Below, piece by piece: positions 53,914 to 62,169 of a stretch of DNA of 64,000 nt. Source of the DNA: CAYTBN01 sp964436045 (GTDB lineage: Bacteria; Myxococcota_A; UBA796; UBA9615; CAYRNR01); the NCBI GenBank assembly GCA_964436045.1, contig CAYTBN010000011.1, forward strand, positions 62,001-126,000, read 5' to 3'. The notes under the pieces were generated by a model, which had not been told where the DNA came from, did no database searches, and saw only the letters and a program-made list of their open reading frames with translations. Position 1 is the stretch's first letter, and the number at the start of each line of letters is the position of its first letter. The position numbers and the translations under genes were made by a program.

Positions 53914-54036
53914 CGTGTATCCACGGATCCAGGGCGCCGACCCTCGTGCGCCCGAACATCTATTTTATAGCAAACACGTTCGCAGGCTTCCGCCCCGACC
54001 CGAGAGGGGTACTATACGGGGCTCTGGAGGAGCAAC

Positions 54037-54546
54037 GTGACCAGCGAACCCTCGTTCTGGCGCCGATGCAGTAGCTGCAAGACCGAGATCGGATTCGAGC
54101 AGCGCCACTGGGTGTGCAGTGTATCCACCTGCAATCGCAAGCGAACCGGCCTGATCTTCTGTTCGGTGCGCTGCTGGGATACCCACCTGCCCACCGCGCG
54201 CCACCGCGACGCCTGGGCCGTCGAGGAACGCTCGCCGAGCCTGGCACAGGTCCAGCGGGCCGCCGCAGGCGGCGACCGCCGGGGGCGGGCGAGCAAGACG
54301 GCAGCGGGAGGCTCGGCGCGCAAGTCGGATCCGGCCACCGAGATCCTGGTGGTGGTCTCCCGGCTCAAGAACTTCGTCAAGGAGTCGCGGGGGATGAGCA
54401 CCTCGGATGGCGTCATGCCGATCCTGTCGGATCACCTGCGTTACCTGGCCGATCAGGCCGCCCAGCGGGCGGAGCGCCACGGTCGCCGGACGATCCTCGA
54501 GCGGGACATGAAGGACGCCCTCAAGGGCGACTGGGGGGAATGGTAG
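54037..54546 (+). CDS. bacterial histone-fold protein with N-terminal zinc finger
   Basis: 169 residues from GTG 54037 (GGAGGAG 5 bases upstream; TATACG at 54013-54018). Residues 11-56 hold a Cys/His-rich module (C11, C14, C27, C32, C42, C46, H50, H56). After a basic linker (RRGRASKTAAGGSARK), residues 99-164 read as a histone fold: helix 1 TEILVVVSRLKNFVKE, loop MSTSDG, long helix 2 VMPILSDHLRYLADQAAQRAERHG, loop RRTI, helix 3 ERDMKDALKG. The RxTxxxxD signature of histone folds is present as R150, T152, D157. DNA binding or nucleoid function is inferred. A TetR gene follows 32 bases later. Confidence 0.72.
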   Translation: MTSEPSFWRRCSSCKTEIGFEQRHWVCSVSTCNRKRTGLIFCSVRCWDTHLPTARHRDAWAVEERSPSLAQVQRAAAGGDRRGRASKTAAGGSARKSDPATEILVVVSRLKNFVKESRGMSTSDGVMPILSDHLRYLADQAAQRAERHGRRTILERDMKDALKGDWGEW

Positions 54547-54578
54547 CCCAGCCGTTCGCGGGCGGGAGGTGACCGGGG

Positions 54579-55187
54579 GTGCCGGGGAATCGCCGAGGCA
54601 ACGAGAAGCGTCGGCTGCTGGTGAGGGCAGTCCGCGAGGTGATCCAGCGGATCGGCCCCCGGAAGACCACCCTCGAGGACATCGCCGAGCAAGCCCGGGT
54701 CAGCCGCTCGACCGTCTACTACCACTTCCCCAACAAGGGGGAGATGTTCCGCGCGGTCATCGACCACGAGATTTCGGCTCTCCAGGACGAACTCGCCGGA
54801 GCGATCCGCCCGGACGCCAGCCCCGACGAGTGTCTTCGGACCTATGTCCGCACCCGAGCCGGCCAGGTCCGACGCCTGTTGGCCCTGTACCAGGTGACCA
54901 CCGACATGGCGGGCGAGTACATGGCGATGGCCCGCTCCCGGGTCGATGACTTCCACGAGGCGGAGCGAGGCCTGCTCGCTGGATTGCTGCGCGCCGGCCG
55001 GGACTCGGGCCGGTTCGCGCTGCGCGATCCCGATCTGCTCGCATCCGCGCTGCAGGCGACCTTGCAGGGGCTCTTCGACCTGGCCTTCTACGAGGGCCGC
55101 GACGTGCCCGAGGACGATCTGGACGCCCTCGTCCGGACCTTGATCCGCGGGATCCTCACCGATCCTCCGGCTGAACCTCCCTGTTGA
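54579..55187 (+). CDS. TetR-family transcriptional regulator
   Basis: 202 residues from GTG 54579 with GGGAGGTGA upstream. N-terminal helix-turn-helix: RRLLVRAVREVIQRIGPRKTTLEDIAEQARVSRSTVYYHFPNKGEMFRAVI (classic TetR, residues 10-60). The C-terminal ligand domain is all helical, typical length. Its last 32 bases overlap the convergent membrane protein gene. Likely autoregulates or controls the histone-fold gene or the membrane protein; no operator palindrome is evident. Confidence 0.92.
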   Translation: MPGNRRGNEKRRLLVRAVREVIQRIGPRKTTLEDIAEQARVSRSTVYYHFPNKGEMFRAVIDHEISALQDELAGAIRPDASPDECLRTYVRTRAGQVRRLLALYQVTTDMAGEYMAMARSRVDDFHEAERGLLAGLLRAGRDSGRFALRDPDLLASALQATLQGLFDLAFYEGRDVPEDDLDALVRTLIRGILTDPPAEPPC

Positions 55188-57243
55188 GCGGATCCGGGAC
55201 CAATCCATCGACCGTGGCTCCGGGAGCCACGAAGAGCAGCCGGTCATCGTCGCCGATGGTGAAGACCGCGGCGTCTTCGCCCACATCCTGGACGCGGAGG
55301 GCTCCGAGCCCGGCGCCTTCATCGGTCGCCCGGCTCACCGGGGTACCCCCGTCGCGGAGGGCTCGCCACCGATAGAACCCCCAGTTGCCGCCGAGCACGT
55401 CCGGGTGGCAGAGGCTCCAGATCGCCGTGGGATCGCCGGGGCCCTGGACCGAGAACAGTCCGTAGCCGCGGGCGAGGGCGTCGTCGGCGATGGATCGCTG
55501 GTGCCCACAGGGGTCGGCGATGCGCTCGGCGGGGGAGGGGGCCCGCGCCAGGCGGGGATTCATGCCCAGGGCCGCCGGCACCAGCAGCAGCGCCATCGCC
55601 GCCAGCACGCCGCCAGCGAAGATCGCCCGCGGTCCGCGCTCCGATCCGCGGCCGCCGAGCAACAGCTCAATCCCCCCGCCCGCGACCAGCAGCAGGCAGG
55701 GGAACCAGACGGCCATCCGTCGCAGCGCCACGGGGTAGACCAGCGCCAGCAGGGGCAGCTGAAGCAGCAGCAGGGCGGTCAGCAGCCCCGCGCTCCGGCC
55801 TCGCCACAGGCCGCGGACGGCCAGGGCGAGCAGGCCCAGCACGACCGCGCCGACATGCGCGGCCGTCAGCGGCCGGGTCAGGCCATCGTCCAGGTTGGGC
55901 CCCGGATACCAGCCGGCCACGGAGGACATCAGCACCTCGGCGAACGCGCGGGGTACGAAGTCGGCGTCCTCCGGAGCGTCGATCACCCGGAAACGAGCGT
56001 CGTCCGCCAGGCCGGCCGCCGGCAGGAACTCGCCGTCGGCATAGACCAGATTGGCCGCATCGCCACCCGTGAACGCCAGCGAGATCAGCAGCGGTATGAG
56101 CAGTGCGAGGGCCAGCGGCAACAGCGTACGCGGTCCGATCCGGTGCCGGCCGGGTCGGAGCAGCAGCCACCCGGCCGCCAGCGGGAGGAGCAGCAGTAGT
56201 GGCCGCAGCGGGGCGAAGCCGTACAGGTCGAGCCACAGCAGCAGGCCCAGGATGATCCCGCCGCGTGCGCCGTCGTGGTCCAGCCAGTGGGCGTAGGCCG
56301 AGACCGTGGCCACGGCCAGCAGGATCGAGGGACCCAGGAACGAGGGCGCGTGGCCCAGATCGAGCAGGAGGGGCGAAGTTCCGAGCAGCAGGGTGGCGCC
56401 GACCGCCGCCGGGGCCGACAACCGGCGGGCCAGCAGCCCGTGGGCGAGGGCGAGGGCCGCCACCAGCGAGAGCGCAGACAGCGCCCGCAGGCTGGCCCAC
56501 GAAGCTCCGAACAGGGCGAAGATCAGCCTCGCCGTCAGCCGGTAGGGACCCGAGTCCATCGACGTGCGGGCCGTGCCCGTGCTGATCGCGAGCAGGGATC
56601 GGAGGTCCTCGCCTCGGCTCAGGGCGTCCCAGCCTTGCCAGTGGCTGTAGAAGTTGGTCCCCACCTCGCGCTCGATGCCAGCAAAGGCCAGCAGAGCGCC
56701 CAGCGCCAGGGCCAGTCCGGCGGCCAGGTCCCAGGGCCAGGGAGGCGGGGCGGTCGTTGCCGGGCCCGGTGCGGGATCCCGGCGCCAACGGGCGGCCATC
56801 GCCAGGCCGGTCGCGAGCAGGATGGCGATCACGACCGGTGCGATGCGGCTCCCCGGCTGCTGGCCGAGCATCCAGCAGACCATGGTCGCGCCCGCCGCCA
56901 GGACGACCAGCGCCAGCCGGTAACGGAGCTCCGGGGCGCGACCCGGGAACCACGCCAGCGCCAGCGCGATGGGCACAGCCCCCAGCATCGGCCAACCCAT
57001 GCACATGGCGCCGAGGGCGTCGACGGACTCGACGAGCCAGCTCCCCGGCCCGGCCAGCGGCCCCAGTACCCCGTCCGGCCACGGCCAGCCCCGGACGGTC
57101 CCGATGGCAGTGATCGCTCCCACCACGGCCGCCGGGCCGAGGCGGAGAGACAGGCGTCCGATCGGGAAAACGGCTCGCGTGTCGTGTCCCTCCCGACCAC
57201 GGCGAGCTCGCTCGCCGTGCCACCCGACCCGTGACTGGCGCAT
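55156..57243 (-). CDS. large polytopic membrane protein, glycosyltransferase-like
   Basis: About 695 residues and 11-13 membrane helices with a periplasmic C-terminal region (about residues 560-695). Layout resembles ArnT/PMT-type glycosyltransferases: loop with acidic pair after TM1-2 (GTNFYSHWQGWDALSRGEDLRSLLAISTG), then hydrophobic helices. No clear catalytic DD motif, so family is uncertain. The start is also uncertain: ATG 57243 lies within the hairpin repeat cluster, and the first 25 residues are encoded by it. Confidence 0.62.
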   Translation of the reverse strand: MRQSRVGWHGERARRGREGHDTRAVFPIGRLSLRLGPAAVVGAITAIGTVRGWPWPDGVLGPLAGPGSWLVESVDALGAMCMGWPMLGAVPIALALAWFPGRAPELRYRLALVVLAAGATMVCWMLGQQPGSRIAPVVIAILLATGLAMAARWRRDPAPGPATTAPPPWPWDLAAGLALALGALLAFAGIEREVGTNFYSHWQGWDALSRGEDLRSLLAISTGTARTSMDSGPYRLTARLIFALFGASWASLRALSALSLVAALALAHGLLARRLSAPAAVGATLLLGTSPLLLDLGHAPSFLGPSILLAVATVSAYAHWLDHDGARGGIILGLLLWLDLYGFAPLRPLLLLLPLAAGWLLLRPGRHRIGPRTLLPLALALLIPLLISLAFTGGDAANLVYADGEFLPAAGLADDARFRVIDAPEDADFVPRAFAEVLMSSVAGWYPGPNLDDGLTRPLTAAHVGAVVLGLLALAVRGLWRGRSAGLLTALLLLQLPLLALVYPVALRRMAVWFPCLLLVAGGGIELLLGGRGSERGPRAIFAGGVLAAMALLLVPAALGMNPRLARAPSPAERIADPCGHQRSIADDALARGYGLFSVQGPGDPTAIWSLCHPDVLGGNWGFYRWRALRDGGTPVSRATDEGAGLGALRVQDVGEDAAVFTIGDDDRLLFVAPGATVDGLVPDPLNREVQPEDR

Positions 57244-57321
57244 CCCTGCCGGGTGGCACGGGCAGCTCGCTGCCCGTGAAAGTCTGCACCGCCGGGTGGC
57301 ACGGGCAGCTCGCTGCCCGTG
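57198..57321. repeat. cluster of three GC-rich perfect hairpins (REP-like elements)
   Basis: Two copies of a 31-base core (57248-57278 and 57291-57321, period 43) start GCCGGGTGG and contain the same palindrome (57257-57278; 57300-57321), arms CACGGGCAGC/GCTGCCCGTG. A variant palindrome at 57198-57219 (CACGGCGAGC/GCTCGCCGTG) is followed by CCACCCG, i.e. the opposite orientation. Flanks AGTCT(G/C)CAC recur too. Such intergenic palindrome repeats are often mobile or RNA-structural elements. It lies between the membrane protein and the histidine kinase genes. Confidence 0.8.
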
Positions 57322-57347
57322 GGAGTCTCCACTTTAGCGGGAATCGG

Positions 57348-59207
57348 TCAGGCGAGCCGGAGCGTCAGCACGAAGAACGCGCCCGGTCCGTCGGCGTCGG
57401 CCAGGCGCAGGTCGCCTCCCAGATCCTTGGCCAGCCGGCGGGAGAGGGCCAGGCCCAGGCCGACGCCGGGGGCCGAGCCTGCAGCCTCCTCCGCCGAGCG
57501 CGAGAAGGGCCGGAACAGCCGGCGCCGCGTCCGCCGATCGATGCCCGCGCCGAAGTCCCGCACCCCCAGCTCCAGCTTGCGGCCGCTGCGACCGACCGAC
57601 AGCTCGATGGTGTCCCCGTCCGCGCCGTACTTGCACGCGTTGTCCACCAGGTTGAGCAGGATCTGCTCGATGGCGGACGGTTCGCCCCGCACCGTCGCCT
57701 CGTCGATCGCGGCCACCTGCTCCACCCGCAGCGTCATCTCCGAACGCCGCGCCCGCTCCTCGAGCCGGGGAACGGCCCGGGACAGCAACTCGTCGACGGC
57801 CACCGTGGCGGCGGTCTCCGGCGACCGTCCCCGCTCGAGCCGGGCGTAGGCCAGCACGTTGTCGACCAGGTGCCCGAGCCGCTCGGCCTCCACCTGCAAG
57901 GTCCGCAGGTAGCCGTCCCGTTTCGCCTCCGGGACCATACCCTCGGCCAGCATCTCGGAGTACATCCGGAAGGTGGTCAACGGCGTGCGCAGCTCGTGGG
58001 TCACCGCGGACACGAAGGCTGCCCGCCGCTCGCTCAGCGACATCACCCCCAGCAGCAGGGTGGCCACCGCAGCTGCGGCCACCAGTACGCCGATCCAGGC
58101 CACCACCAGCACCGCGGGCACCGTCGCCGTGGTCGCCTCGGGGGCGCCGGCCGGCTCGCCGGGCAGCAGCCGCGCAGGCAGCGCGGCCAGGCGGCGGGAT
58201 GGGTCTCCCTCGTCGGCCGGATCCACCGCAGCCAGCCGGGCATCGGGCAGCAGATCGGTGACCTCCGCCAGCAGGGACGCCTCCAGCCCCGGCCAGTCCA
58301 GCCAGCACCCCTGCACGTGGGCCGCACCGTCCAGGATCACCGACCGCGCCAGCAACAGCTCGCCGCCGATCCACAGGGGCTGCATGACCCCGGTCGCCAG
58401 CTCGGAGGCGGGCAGATAGGTGGCCACGGTCTTCTGCTGCACCATCACGTTCGCGTTGCTGGTGTTGACCCGCTGGGTGAACTCCTGGAAGTTGCGGGCC
58501 TGCTGATCCTCGTTGAACGCCGCGCGTTTCTGCATGCCTTGCTGGGACCAGCCGTCTTCGTTCAGCAGGGCCTTGCCCTCGACCTTCTTTTCCTTGGACT
58601 GCTGCCTGGGAGGCACCTTCTCCGTGACCACCTCGGTGTGGGTTCGTGCCGGCGCGCTGAGCGGGGTCGCGCCCGCGTCGGCGACGGCGTCCAGATCCGT
58701 GGCCAGCCCGGCGATCGTGTCCAGCTTCCGGAGTTCGTCCAGCTGGGCAGACCAGGCAGCCAGGGCGTCCACGTCCGCCTCCGAGGGCAGGTGCGCCCCG
58801 TCGGCCTCCCAGGCCTCGGTCGGCACCTGGGGCGAGCCGATCTCTCCGCCGGGGCCCACCTGGAAGTGGAGCCGGACGAAGGTCGCCGGTTCGGTGAGCA
58901 ACGGCGTGGCCACCAGCGAGCGGTCCTTCGGCAGTTCGGACGAGGTGAGCGAGCGGACCCGGAAGTCGGGGTAGAACGACTCGTAGACGAAGTGTGGCCG
59001 GGCGCTCTCGCGGGCGACCAGCGGGGCGGCGGCGGTGTCGATCCGCCAGAGCGCCAGCCGCACCGCCTCCTCGCGGGACGCCGCCCGGATCGCCTCCTCC
59101 TCCGCCCGCGCCAGGTCCAGCATGGTCACGCTGAGCCAGGCCAGCGCGCCGAAGAGCAGCGCCAGGCAGAGGCCGAACAGCAGCAGTGGTCGACGGTCGC
59201 GCTTCAG
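57348..59207 (-). CDS. membrane histidine kinase, probable CTG start
   Basis: 619 residues if started at CTG 59207, which overlaps the response-regulator stop (CTGA). Only CTC and CTG codons separate that point from an upstream stop; the first ATG/GTG (59129/59135) would delete the obvious N-terminal membrane helix (RRPLLLFGLCLALLFGALAWL). GGGGGGTGA precedes it. Extracytoplasmic sensor (about 35-340), second TM (AVLVVAWIGVLVAAAAVATLLL), HisKA with SAVTHELRTPLTTF, HATPase with NLVDNACKYGADGD, DFGAGI and GVGLGLALSRRL. Cognate of the response regulator at 59204-59908. Confidence 0.88.
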   Translation of the reverse strand: MKRDRRPLLLFGLCLALLFGALAWLSVTMLDLARAEEEAIRAASREEAVRLALWRIDTAAAPLVARESARPHFVYESFYPDFRVRSLTSSELPKDRSLVATPLLTEPATFVRLHFQVGPGGEIGSPQVPTEAWEADGAHLPSEADVDALAAWSAQLDELRKLDTIAGLATDLDAVADAGATPLSAPARTHTEVVTEKVPPRQQSKEKKVEGKALLNEDGWSQQGMQKRAAFNEDQQARNFQEFTQRVNTSNANVMVQQKTVATYLPASELATGVMQPLWIGGELLLARSVILDGAAHVQGCWLDWPGLEASLLAEVTDLLPDARLAAVDPADEGDPSRRLAALPARLLPGEPAGAPEATTATVPAVLVVAWIGVLVAAAAVATLLLGVMSLSERRAAFVSAVTHELRTPLTTFRMYSEMLAEGMVPEAKRDGYLRTLQVEAERLGHLVDNVLAYARLERGRSPETAATVAVDELLSRAVPRLEERARRSEMTLRVEQVAAIDEATVRGEPSAIEQILLNLVDNACKYGADGDTIELSVGRSGRKLELGVRDFGAGIDRRTRRRLFRPFSRSAEEAAGSAPGVGLGLALSRRLAKDLGGDLRLADADGPGAFFVLTLRLA

Positions 59208-59908
59208 GAGTCACCCCCGGGGACCATGTAACCCTTGCCGCGCACCGTGCGGATCAGGGTCGGAGCGGAGGGATCGTCCCGCAACTTCTCGCGGAGTCGA
59301 GCGATGTGCATGTCGATGGTGCGGGTCTCGACGATCGCCCTCGGGTTGAGCCGCCAGACGCGCTCGAGGATCTCGTCCCGCGAGACCGCGCGGCCGGCGT
59401 GGACCACCAGATAGCGCAGCAGCTCCACCTCGCGTTCGGACAGTTCGGCGCGACCGCCGTCGTCGAACCGCACTTCGCGGGTCGCCAGATCGGCGACGCC
59501 AGCGGCCAGTGGGACGCTCGTCACGTCGAGGGGCCGCTCCGCCGAACGGCGCAGAACCGCCTCGACCCGGGCCACCAGTTCGCGGATCGAGAACGGCTTG
59601 ACCACGTAGTCGTCGGCCCCCAGCTTCAGCCCCTTGACCCGGTCATCCTCGGCGCCTTTGGCCGTGATCACGATCACCGGAAGGGTGGGGCGCGATGTCC
59701 GGACCTCGGCCAGGATCTCCAGCCCCCCGCGGTGGGGCAGCACCAGGTCCAGCAGCAGCAGGTCGATGGGCGCGGTCAGCGCCTTGCTCATCCCCGAGCG
59801 GCCGTCGGCGGCCTCGAGGACCTCGTAACCCTCGTGGTCCAGCACGTCGACCATCCCCTGACGGATCGCCGCGTCGTCTTCCACCACCAGCACGCGTCTG
59901 CGGGCCAT
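59204..59908 (-). CDS. OmpR/PhoB-family response regulator
   Basis: 234 residues, GAGGGG upstream of ATG 59908. Receiver domain with acidic pair EDD (10-12), phospho-acceptor Asp54 in LLLLDLVLPHRGG, TAKG and KPFS; C-terminal winged helix (VRFDDGGRAELSEREVELLRYLVVHAGRAVSRDEILERVW... RTIDMHIARLREKLRDD... IRTVRGKGYM). Its stop overlaps the kinase start. Eleven bases separate it from the VIT/VWA gene upstream, so all three share a transcript. Confidence 0.95.
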   Translation of the reverse strand: MARRRVLVVEDDAAIRQGMVDVLDHEGYEVLEAADGRSGMSKALTAPIDLLLLDLVLPHRGGLEILAEVRTSRPTLPVIVITAKGAEDDRVKGLKLGADDYVVKPFSIRELVARVEAVLRRSAERPLDVTSVPLAAGVADLATREVRFDDGGRAELSEREVELLRYLVVHAGRAVSRDEILERVWRLNPRAIVETRTIDMHIARLREKLRDDPSAPTLIRTVRGKGYMVPGGDS

Positions 59909-59919
59909 GTTGTTGCCCC

Positions 59920-62049
59920 TCAGTTCCCGCGGATCAGCACGGGCTCACCGTCCACCTGCAGCAGGATTTCGCCCCCCAAGGATACGCTGCCAGCGCGGCC
60001 CTCGGCAGCCAGCCGGCGAACCAGCTCCAGGTGCTCGTTCGACCCGAACTCGATCACGATGGCGGGATCCGCGGCCTCGGCCCGCGCCAGCCGGCTGTCG
60101 ACCCAGCGCGATCCGCGACGGAAGAACGCGCGATCGTTGACCTGTTGCACATCGGTGACCTCGACCCGGTTCATCTGGGCGTCGTAGAACTCGTTGCGAA
60201 CGTTCAGGCGGCTCTGGGTGACCTGGAAATCCTGGTTCATCGACTGGTTGACCGCGCCGATCCCCGAACGGGTGCCCACCGCCCGGGTCTGGAAGTTGGC
60301 CGCCGCCTGGGCCAACACGTCGTCCCGGCGTGACAGATCGGTGCCCTCCAGCGCCAGGAAGGCGGTGTACTCGGTGAGGATGCCGTACTCGGAGGACAGA
60401 TCCACGATCTCATCGACCAGTTCGGTGACCCGGGGAGTGCCGCGGGTCGCACCGCTTTGCCGGATCTCCTCGGTCAGCGCGGCGATCCGCCGGCTGGCCC
60501 ACAGCCGGGGCACGAAGGAGTTGTCGGTGGTCGCGCCGTCCAGGGGGAACTCGAACTCGAAACTGCGCGGCCGCCCCCGATACGAGCCGCCGAGCACGAA
60601 GTTCAGGGGTTCTTCGCCCACGTACCTGCCCAGGACCACCAGCTGATCTCCCTCGAAGAGATCGGGTAGACGCCCCGGGACCACGTCCTGCTCGGGCTGG
60701 ACGTAGGTCGCGGTCCCCCGGGTCTCGCTCGCCAGCCGGTCCAGCAGGGGTGCGTTGACGTCGTAGCCGACGCCAAAGGCGAACACCCGCCGCTCGTGGG
60801 GGTTGGCCTCGACGACCTGCTCACCGATGGCGGCTTCCGAGGTGATCCCGACCGTGGGCAGGCCGTCGGTCAGGAACAGCACCATCGGCAGAGCGCCCTC
60901 GGTGGCGTCCTGGGACAGGGCCCGGGTCAGCGCCTCGTGGATGTTGGTGCCGCCGCCGGCCCGCACCGAGGCCAGGTACTCCCGGGCGCGGCGGATGGTG
61001 TCCGCGTCCTTGGCCACCGGCTGACGGCTGAACATGGACACCTGATCGCTGTAGACCAGAACGTTGAACGACTCGCCGTCGTCCAGCCCCTCGAGCACCT
61101 GCTGCGCCGCGGTCCTGGCCTGATCCAGCTTGTCGCCGCCCATGCTCCCCGAACAGTCGAGCACCACGGTCACCTCGCGACGCAGGGCTGCTGCGCCGGG
61201 CTCGGACCCTGGCGCGGGCAGGCCGGTGAGGAGGAGGAAGGTGCCGCCGCCGCCCGTGGCGTCGGGGTAGGCGAACAGGGACGCGGTCGGACCGTCCCCG
61301 GCCAGCAGATAGGACAACCGGAAGGGGCCGGGTTCGCTGGCCGCCGCTCCCGTCAGCTTGGCCGAGACCCGGTTCGACGCCCCGCGGACGGTCTCGACGT
61401 CATGGCTGGGGGAGTACAGGGTCGCCAGCTCCCGGGTGGACTGCACCTGGACGGTGATCGTCCACGGCACGTCGTAGCCGATGGACTCGCTGCGCGGCAG
61501 CAGGTAGTCGATCCGCTCGCCGTCCCGTGCCAGCAGGTGGTCGTAGGTCACCCGGATCTGCTGGGTGCCTCCAGCCGGGACCGGGAAGACGCTCGAGCGG
61601 ACCAGATCGTGGCCAGCGAACTCCAGCAGCGCCGGATCGCGGACCTGGGCGCCGATGCCGTGGTATGTGGACGACGCCTCGGCCTTGGGTAGCAGCCTGG
61701 CCGTGGGCTCGGTGGCCTCGCCGTCATAGGCGAACCGGCGGATGGCCGCGCCGTCGGGTACGGGCAGCAGCACCTCGGCCTCCTGGTCCCGGCCGGCTTC
61801 GTTGCGCAGGTGGATGTCGATGGTGGTCCGGGCCGCCTGCTCGACGATCGTGACCCCCACGTCCACGCCAGTGATCCTTACGTTGGGCGCCGCGCCAAAG
61901 GCCAGCGCCCGCGATTGGGGGACCAGCACGTTGTGGGCGATGGCCATGTCCGTCGGCAGCGCGACCTGCGCGGCGGCCGGCGCCGTGAGGAGCAGGAGAG
62001 CGGTCCATACGACCCGAGTGATGCAGCGCCCGATGTGTACTTCTGTCAT
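59920..62049 (-). CDS. VIT plus von Willebrand factor A domain secreted protein
   Basis: 709 residues, GGGAGGA upstream of ATG 62049. Signal peptide (VVWTALLLLTAPAAAQ), VIT domain (VGVTIVEQAARTTIDIHLRNEAGRDQEAEVLLPVPDGAAIRRF), then VWA domain with MIDAS DCSGSMGG near residue 300 and later Thr/Asp residues (TDGLPTVG). The C-terminal half is a helical/beta region with no call. These proteins are exported adhesion or metal-binding modules; here it leads a two-component operon and may supply or sense the signal. TACACT (minus) at 62094-62099 is a likely -10. Confidence 0.88.
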   Translation of the reverse strand: MTEVHIGRCITRVVWTALLLLTAPAAAQVALPTDMAIAHNVLVPQSRALAFGAAPNVRITGVDVGVTIVEQAARTTIDIHLRNEAGRDQEAEVLLPVPDGAAIRRFAYDGEATEPTARLLPKAEASSTYHGIGAQVRDPALLEFAGHDLVRSSVFPVPAGGTQQIRVTYDHLLARDGERIDYLLPRSESIGYDVPWTITVQVQSTRELATLYSPSHDVETVRGASNRVSAKLTGAAASEPGPFRLSYLLAGDGPTASLFAYPDATGGGGTFLLLTGLPAPGSEPGAAALRREVTVVLDCSGSMGGDKLDQARTAAQQVLEGLDDGESFNVLVYSDQVSMFSRQPVAKDADTIRRAREYLASVRAGGGTNIHEALTRALSQDATEGALPMVLFLTDGLPTVGITSEAAIGEQVVEANPHERRVFAFGVGYDVNAPLLDRLASETRGTATYVQPEQDVVPGRLPDLFEGDQLVVLGRYVGEEPLNFVLGGSYRGRPRSFEFEFPLDGATTDNSFVPRLWASRRIAALTEEIRQSGATRGTPRVTELVDEIVDLSSEYGILTEYTAFLALEGTDLSRRDDVLAQAAANFQTRAVGTRSGIGAVNQSMNQDFQVTQSRLNVRNEFYDAQMNRVEVTDVQQVNDRAFFRRGSRWVDSRLARAEAADPAIVIEFGSNEHLELVRRLAAEGRAGSVSLGGEILLQVDGEPVLIRGN

Positions 62050-62093
62050 TTCCAGTCCTCCCGGACCGACCTCCGCGCAGGTCGTCCTCTACG

Positions 62094-62147
62094 AGTGTAG
62101 GGCTGGGTGCAATCGGGCCGGGTAACGGGTTCGTAACGGGCTATACT
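62094..62147. promoter_or_regulatory. back-to-back promoter region of the VIT/VWA operon and kinase D
   Basis: TACACT on the minus strand (62094-62099) and TATACT on the plus strand (62142-62147) face away from each other 42 bases apart, 45 and 23 bases before their respective start codons. Confidence 0.45.
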
Positions 62148-62169
62148 CGACCGGCTCCGGAAGCCACCG

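Noticed and set aside
57198..57321. CRISPR array
   Set aside because: Only three hairpins, no unique spacers of constant length between them, one element inverted and no cas genes.
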